Assembly: GCA_955652925.1 (NCBI GenBank)
Contig: CATPCO010000338.1
Coordinates: 1 to 9,342, forward strand
Direction: 5' to 3'
Length of the DNA: 9,342 nt
DNA from: an uncultured Xanthobacteraceae bacterium
GTDB lineage: Bacteria > Pseudomonadota > Alphaproteobacteria > Rhizobiales > Xanthobacteraceae
The first letter of the stretch is position 1; the number at the start of each line of letters is the position of its first letter. The notes beneath the pieces are model-generated. The model did not search any database, had not been told where the DNA came from, and saw only the letters and a program-made list of their open reading frames with translations. The position numbers were made by a program, and so were the translations under genes. This document shows positions 6,860 through 9,342 of the stretch, piece after piece.

Positions 6860-8182
6860 CTATGGCCGGCTCATCAACTCGGCACGGATCACTTGCGAAT
6901 AGGCCCAGGTGAGCGCGGCCGCGAACACCCCGTCAAAAAGAGCAAGCCACAGAAACCTGCCGCGCAAGAAGAGGTATAGAAAAGCAGTCGCATACCGGCC
7001 CACGATGCCGACCATGTTGGGCCAGCGCGTGTAGATCGGGTCGAACCATCCAGCCGCATAGAGCGCCACGAGCAGGAGAAGCGTCACGCCCCAGATGCGC
7101 ACGAGATCTTCACCAGAGGCCGGCACCAGGCCAAGGGATCGGCAGAACCATACGGGTGCTGCCAGAATCAGGATGCCGAGCGCGAATTGTAGGGCCAGAT
7201 TGCATCCGAGAATGCTCCGATAGGTCGCGCGGCGACGGGCAGCTTCTACACGCGTGGATTCTACTCTGAAGGGACCACCCACACGCTCTGGGCACGGAGG
7301 TGGTAATTGCAGCGCCCGCTCCCAGACCGCACGGATCAATGCTGGGACCCAGGCAGCTGCTGGACATTGCGACCAGCTGCCACTCAGGAATACGATTTCG
7401 GGTCCGGCATCGTGCTGCTGCGCAGACTTGAGATCGAGCACCACAAGCGTGCCTGGCCGGATCTCATCGACTCCAACGCTCGCCTCTGCGCTGGCCTCGC
7501 GCAGCGCGCTTTCGGGCGCTTGCAAGCAGCGCGCAACAACCGAGTCGCCTGCCGCGGGGTCTGGCGCATTCGGATGAGCGAAGAGGTTGCGCATGATCTT
7601 AAAGCCGCGCACCAGGTTGTGGACCGCGATCCCGGTCGCATGCACGCCTGCGCGGTCGTGATGCACCATTTCAGCGAGCAGGTCCTGCGCGTGCGCGATC
7701 CGTCCAGTGATCCGCCAAAAGATAGCGGCCAGCGGGTTCATGCTATGCACGGCCTTATCGAGCAGCTGCGCGGCAGCCCAGCTCTGCTCTGTGGCGCGAT
7801 AATCTTTCGCGAACAAGCGGCCGACAGTCTGCTGCACCGCATGCTCGAGGATGGGTGCGTCCTCGAGCCCGCGCACTACTCTGGCCAGGTCTGTCACGCT
7901 ATCATCGTCGACGATTCTAGCCGCGGCGGCATCAAGCTGAACCTGCAGCTCCGCTTGCGTGCGGGCTCGCTCCTCGTCCCCGCGCGGAGCCACCGAGGGA
8001 AGCGGTACCCCTTTGACCGCCAGCACGCTGCGCACTTTGCGCGTCAAAATGCGGTTGAGCAGCGGCCCGCGTCCGGAGAAATTCCGGTCGAGCCGGTCGT
8101 CGTTCGCAAACGCCCGGATCCCTGAGGGATCAGCGGTTCGGATAAGGTCGACCAGGAAAGGAACGCGGAGAAGACGGCCCAT
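6860..8182 (-). CDS. Cytochrome-P450-like protein fused to a four-helix membrane domain
   Basis: A 440-residue protein of two parts. Residues 1 to about 295 resemble a shortened, divergent cytochrome P450: ADPSGIRAFANDDRLDRNF near the N-terminus, an I-helix-like DRAGVHATGIAV (D176-V187), a strand pair IRPGTLVVLDLKSA, and FLSGSWSQCPAAAW, where C273 sits where the haem thiolate would be. The usual ExxR appears to be missing: the matching place reads RCLQ (218-221), and the I-helix acid-alcohol pair is replaced by H181-A182. Residues 323-432 hold about four hydrophobic helices (near 323-347, 361-380, 391-406, 411-432), probably anchoring it in the inner membrane. The ATG is three bases after the stop of the dioxygenase gene, so the two are almost certainly co-transcribed and translationally coupled. 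By context it may convert the dioxygenase's hydroperoxide product. The P450 assignment is by pattern, not search; a non-haem relative is possible. It ends TAG at 6860, against the decayed GAF gene. Confidence 0.65.
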   Translation of the reverse strand: MGRLLRVPFLVDLIRTADPSGIRAFANDDRLDRNFSGRGPLLNRILTRKVRSVLAVKGVPLPSVAPRGDEERARTQAELQVQLDAAAARIVDDDSVTDLARVVRGLEDAPILEHAVQQTVGRLFAKDYRATEQSWAAAQLLDKAVHSMNPLAAIFWRITGRIAHAQDLLAEMVHHDRAGVHATGIAVHNLVRGFKIMRNLFAHPNAPDPAAGDSVVARCLQAPESALREASAEASVGVDEIRPGTLVVLDLKSAQQHDAGPEIVFLSGSWSQCPAAAWVPALIRAVWERALQLPPPCPERVGGPFRVESTRVEAARRRATYRSILGCNLALQFALGILILAAPVWFCRSLGLVPASGEDLVRIWGVTLLLLVALYAAGWFDPIYTRWPNMVGIVGRYATAFLYLFLRGRFLWLALFDGVFAAALTWAYSQVIRAELMSRP

Positions 8183-8185
8183 CTC

Positions 8186-9342
8186 TCAGCTGCCAGCCCT
8201 GTCCCATGGAAAGAAAATGTTGCGCAGTTCGGCAAATCGCGGGCGCAGCGCCGGGCAGTGCCGCTCCATCACGGAGCGCAGAGTTTGCTCTTTCACCCAT
8301 TCAAAGCCCGCAGGCGTGTAGACCGCGGGCGTGAAATCGGCAGAGAAGAAGCGGTCGCTCTTGAGCCTGCGCGAGGCCATGAGGATGAAGACTCGGAACG
8401 CCGTATCGGAGAAACCAAAGCCGGGCGGGCGCTTTTCAGCGAGCGAGCCGGCAAGAAGGTCGACCTTTTCAACAGAGCCATAAATGTCTTTGAGCTCGCG
8501 CCGCCATTCGGGATTATCGGTCAGCTCCTCGAACGTCTTCGGCACGCGCAAGCCGAAATGCCTGCGGAAGGCGCAGTAGCGTGGCACGCCGCGTTCGCGG
8601 TCGCGCAGCACATCGATAGTGGCGAGATCGGCAAAAATCGGTTCCTGCGGAGGCAGATTCTTCTTGTTGAGCTTACGCAGCGCGGACGGAAAATTATGCA
8701 GCACCAGCGCCCCTGCATGGCTGGTGGCGAGCGAGTAAACCACATCTTCAAACGGCACATGCTCGTAGAGATTGTGCACGTTTGCCGCCATCACGCCTGG
8801 AAAATCGCGCTCGGTCAGCTTGCCGTCATCGGTGTGTCGGCGGAATGAGAAATGGTCCGGGAGCAGCGAGTGCATGCGGTAAATGGAGATGAATTCCTCC
8901 GTCATTGCGTACGGCACGGCGTCGTGCTCGGTGCGCGAGCCGGGGACCCCCGACAGAATCTCTTCACCCCCGAGCTGCGCAAAGGCGCGATTGTAGTGCT
9001 CGCCCATGAGACCCCACCATTGGCCGCGCATGGCGAAGCGCCCGGCGGGCGAATTCATCAGTGCTGGCGTCCATTCGGTGGTATGGATTTTTGCGATCAA
9101 CGCCGCATTTACCAGCCGCGCCTTCTGGAAAAGCCACTCGCCGTCGGCATCGCGGTAATCGAGGCGCAGTCGATCGACGATTGCATTGTGTTCGCGCGCA
9201 AACAGTGTGTGCAACACAGAAAGGCCGACCCACCAGTTGCCGTTCATGCCGGCAAGCTCGAGTTCGCCATGGCGGATGTGCTTTTCGAGCGGCAGGTGTC
9301 CGTCCGCCTGCAGATGCAGCTTGCCATCGGTACGCAAGGCCC
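8186..9342 (-). CDS. Fatty-acid alpha-dioxygenase-like haem peroxidase (partial, N-terminus outside window)
   Basis: C-terminal 384 residues of an animal-type haem peroxidase that resembles plant alpha-dioxygenases, enzymes adding O2 to the alpha carbon of fatty acids to give 2-hydroperoxy acids. Counting from the first whole codon in the window: GLSVLHTLFAREHNAI, the helix found in cyclooxygenases and alpha-dioxygenases; KIHTTEWT with H86 and T91, matching the carboxylate-binding His and Thr; EFISIYRMHSLLPD with the radical-forming Tyr (Y154) and the proximal haem His (H157); VLRDRERGVPRYCAFRR; and ASRRLKSDRFFSADF (R325 or R330), near the carboxylate-binding Arg. The spacings H86-H157 (71) and T91-Y154 (63) equal those I recall for the rice enzyme. 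The family is about 600-650 residues, so the distal His region lies beyond 9342. It is the upstream gene of a tight pair with the P450-like gene. Linoleate dioxygenases are the alternative, but HTTEWT favours alpha-dioxygenase. Confidence 0.87.
   Translation of the reverse strand, partial: ALRTDGKLHLQADGHLPLEKHIRHGELELAGMNGNWWVGLSVLHTLFAREHNAIVDRLRLDYRDADGEWLFQKARLVNAALIAKIHTTEWTPALMNSPAGRFAMRGQWWGLMGEHYNRAFAQLGGEEILSGVPGSRTEHDAVPYAMTEEFISIYRMHSLLPDHFSFRRHTDDGKLTERDFPGVMAANVHNLYEHVPFEDVVYSLATSHAGALVLHNFPSALRKLNKKNLPPQEPIFADLATIDVLRDRERGVPRYCAFRRHFGLRVPKTFEELTDNPEWRRELKDIYGSVEKVDLLAGSLAEKRPPGFGFSDTAFRVFILMASRRLKSDRFFSADFTPAVYTPAGFEWVKEQTLRSVMERHCPALRPRFAELRNIFFPWDRAGS

Noticed and set aside
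7307..8125. A 272-codon plus-strand frame opposite the P450-like gene, and a 196-codon one at 8258-8848 opposite the dioxygenase
   Set aside because: Both are antisense to genes with family-level sequence and tight operon spacing; neither translation resembles a protein family.
1..9342. CRISPR arrays, tRNA or rRNA genes, insertion-sequence transposases, integrases
   Set aside because: No regularly spaced repeats, no tRNA- or rRNA-like sequence and no transposase or recombinase motifs were found on either strand.

Overview
The window is high-GC DNA, most likely from an alphaproteobacterium of the order Hyphomicrobiales, in or near the Bradyrhizobium/Rhodopseudomonas group. The evidence is codon usage, the two kinds of dispersed palindromic repeat (one around 1-68, one at 2768-2835) and the GAF-kinase remnant, all typical of those genomes. 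The assignment rests on recognition, not on a database search.

Left half, nitrate assimilation. A catalytic assimilatory nitrate reductase (nasA, also called nasC) runs leftward from 2731 and off the window edge. It diverges from a NarK-type nitrate/nitrite transporter running rightward (3108-4487). The 376-bp intergenic region holds a very good sigma-54 (-24/-12) promoter facing narK and a weaker sigma-54-like site facing nasA. Together these suggest control by nitrogen status through RpoN/NtrC. NarK would bring nitrate in and NasA would reduce it to nitrite in the cytoplasm. A 68-bp near-perfect palindrome lies between the putative nasA promoter and the nasA start. A second repeat family forms the last visible codons of nasA.

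Middle. After a strong hairpin behind narK comes a FadL/OmpP1-family outer-membrane channel (4731-6143), probably for long-chain fatty acids or other hydrophobic compounds. It is followed by a decayed GAF-domain signalling gene (about 6340-6858), whose conserved sequence is spread over three reading frames.

Right half, a putative oxylipin module on the minus strand. The window ends inside a haem peroxidase/dioxygenase closely resembling plant fatty-acid alpha-dioxygenases (8186-9342, N-terminus outside). Three bases after its stop begins a 440-residue protein (6860-8182). This joins a cytochrome-P450-like domain, which keeps a candidate haem cysteine but lacks a recognisable ExxR, to a C-terminal four-helix membrane region. 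The pair looks like a coupled two-gene pathway that peroxidises a fatty acid at the alpha carbon and then rearranges or reduces the product near a membrane. The fatty-acid-type porin nearby may supply substrate, but that link is inference. This pair is the least ordinary part of the window.
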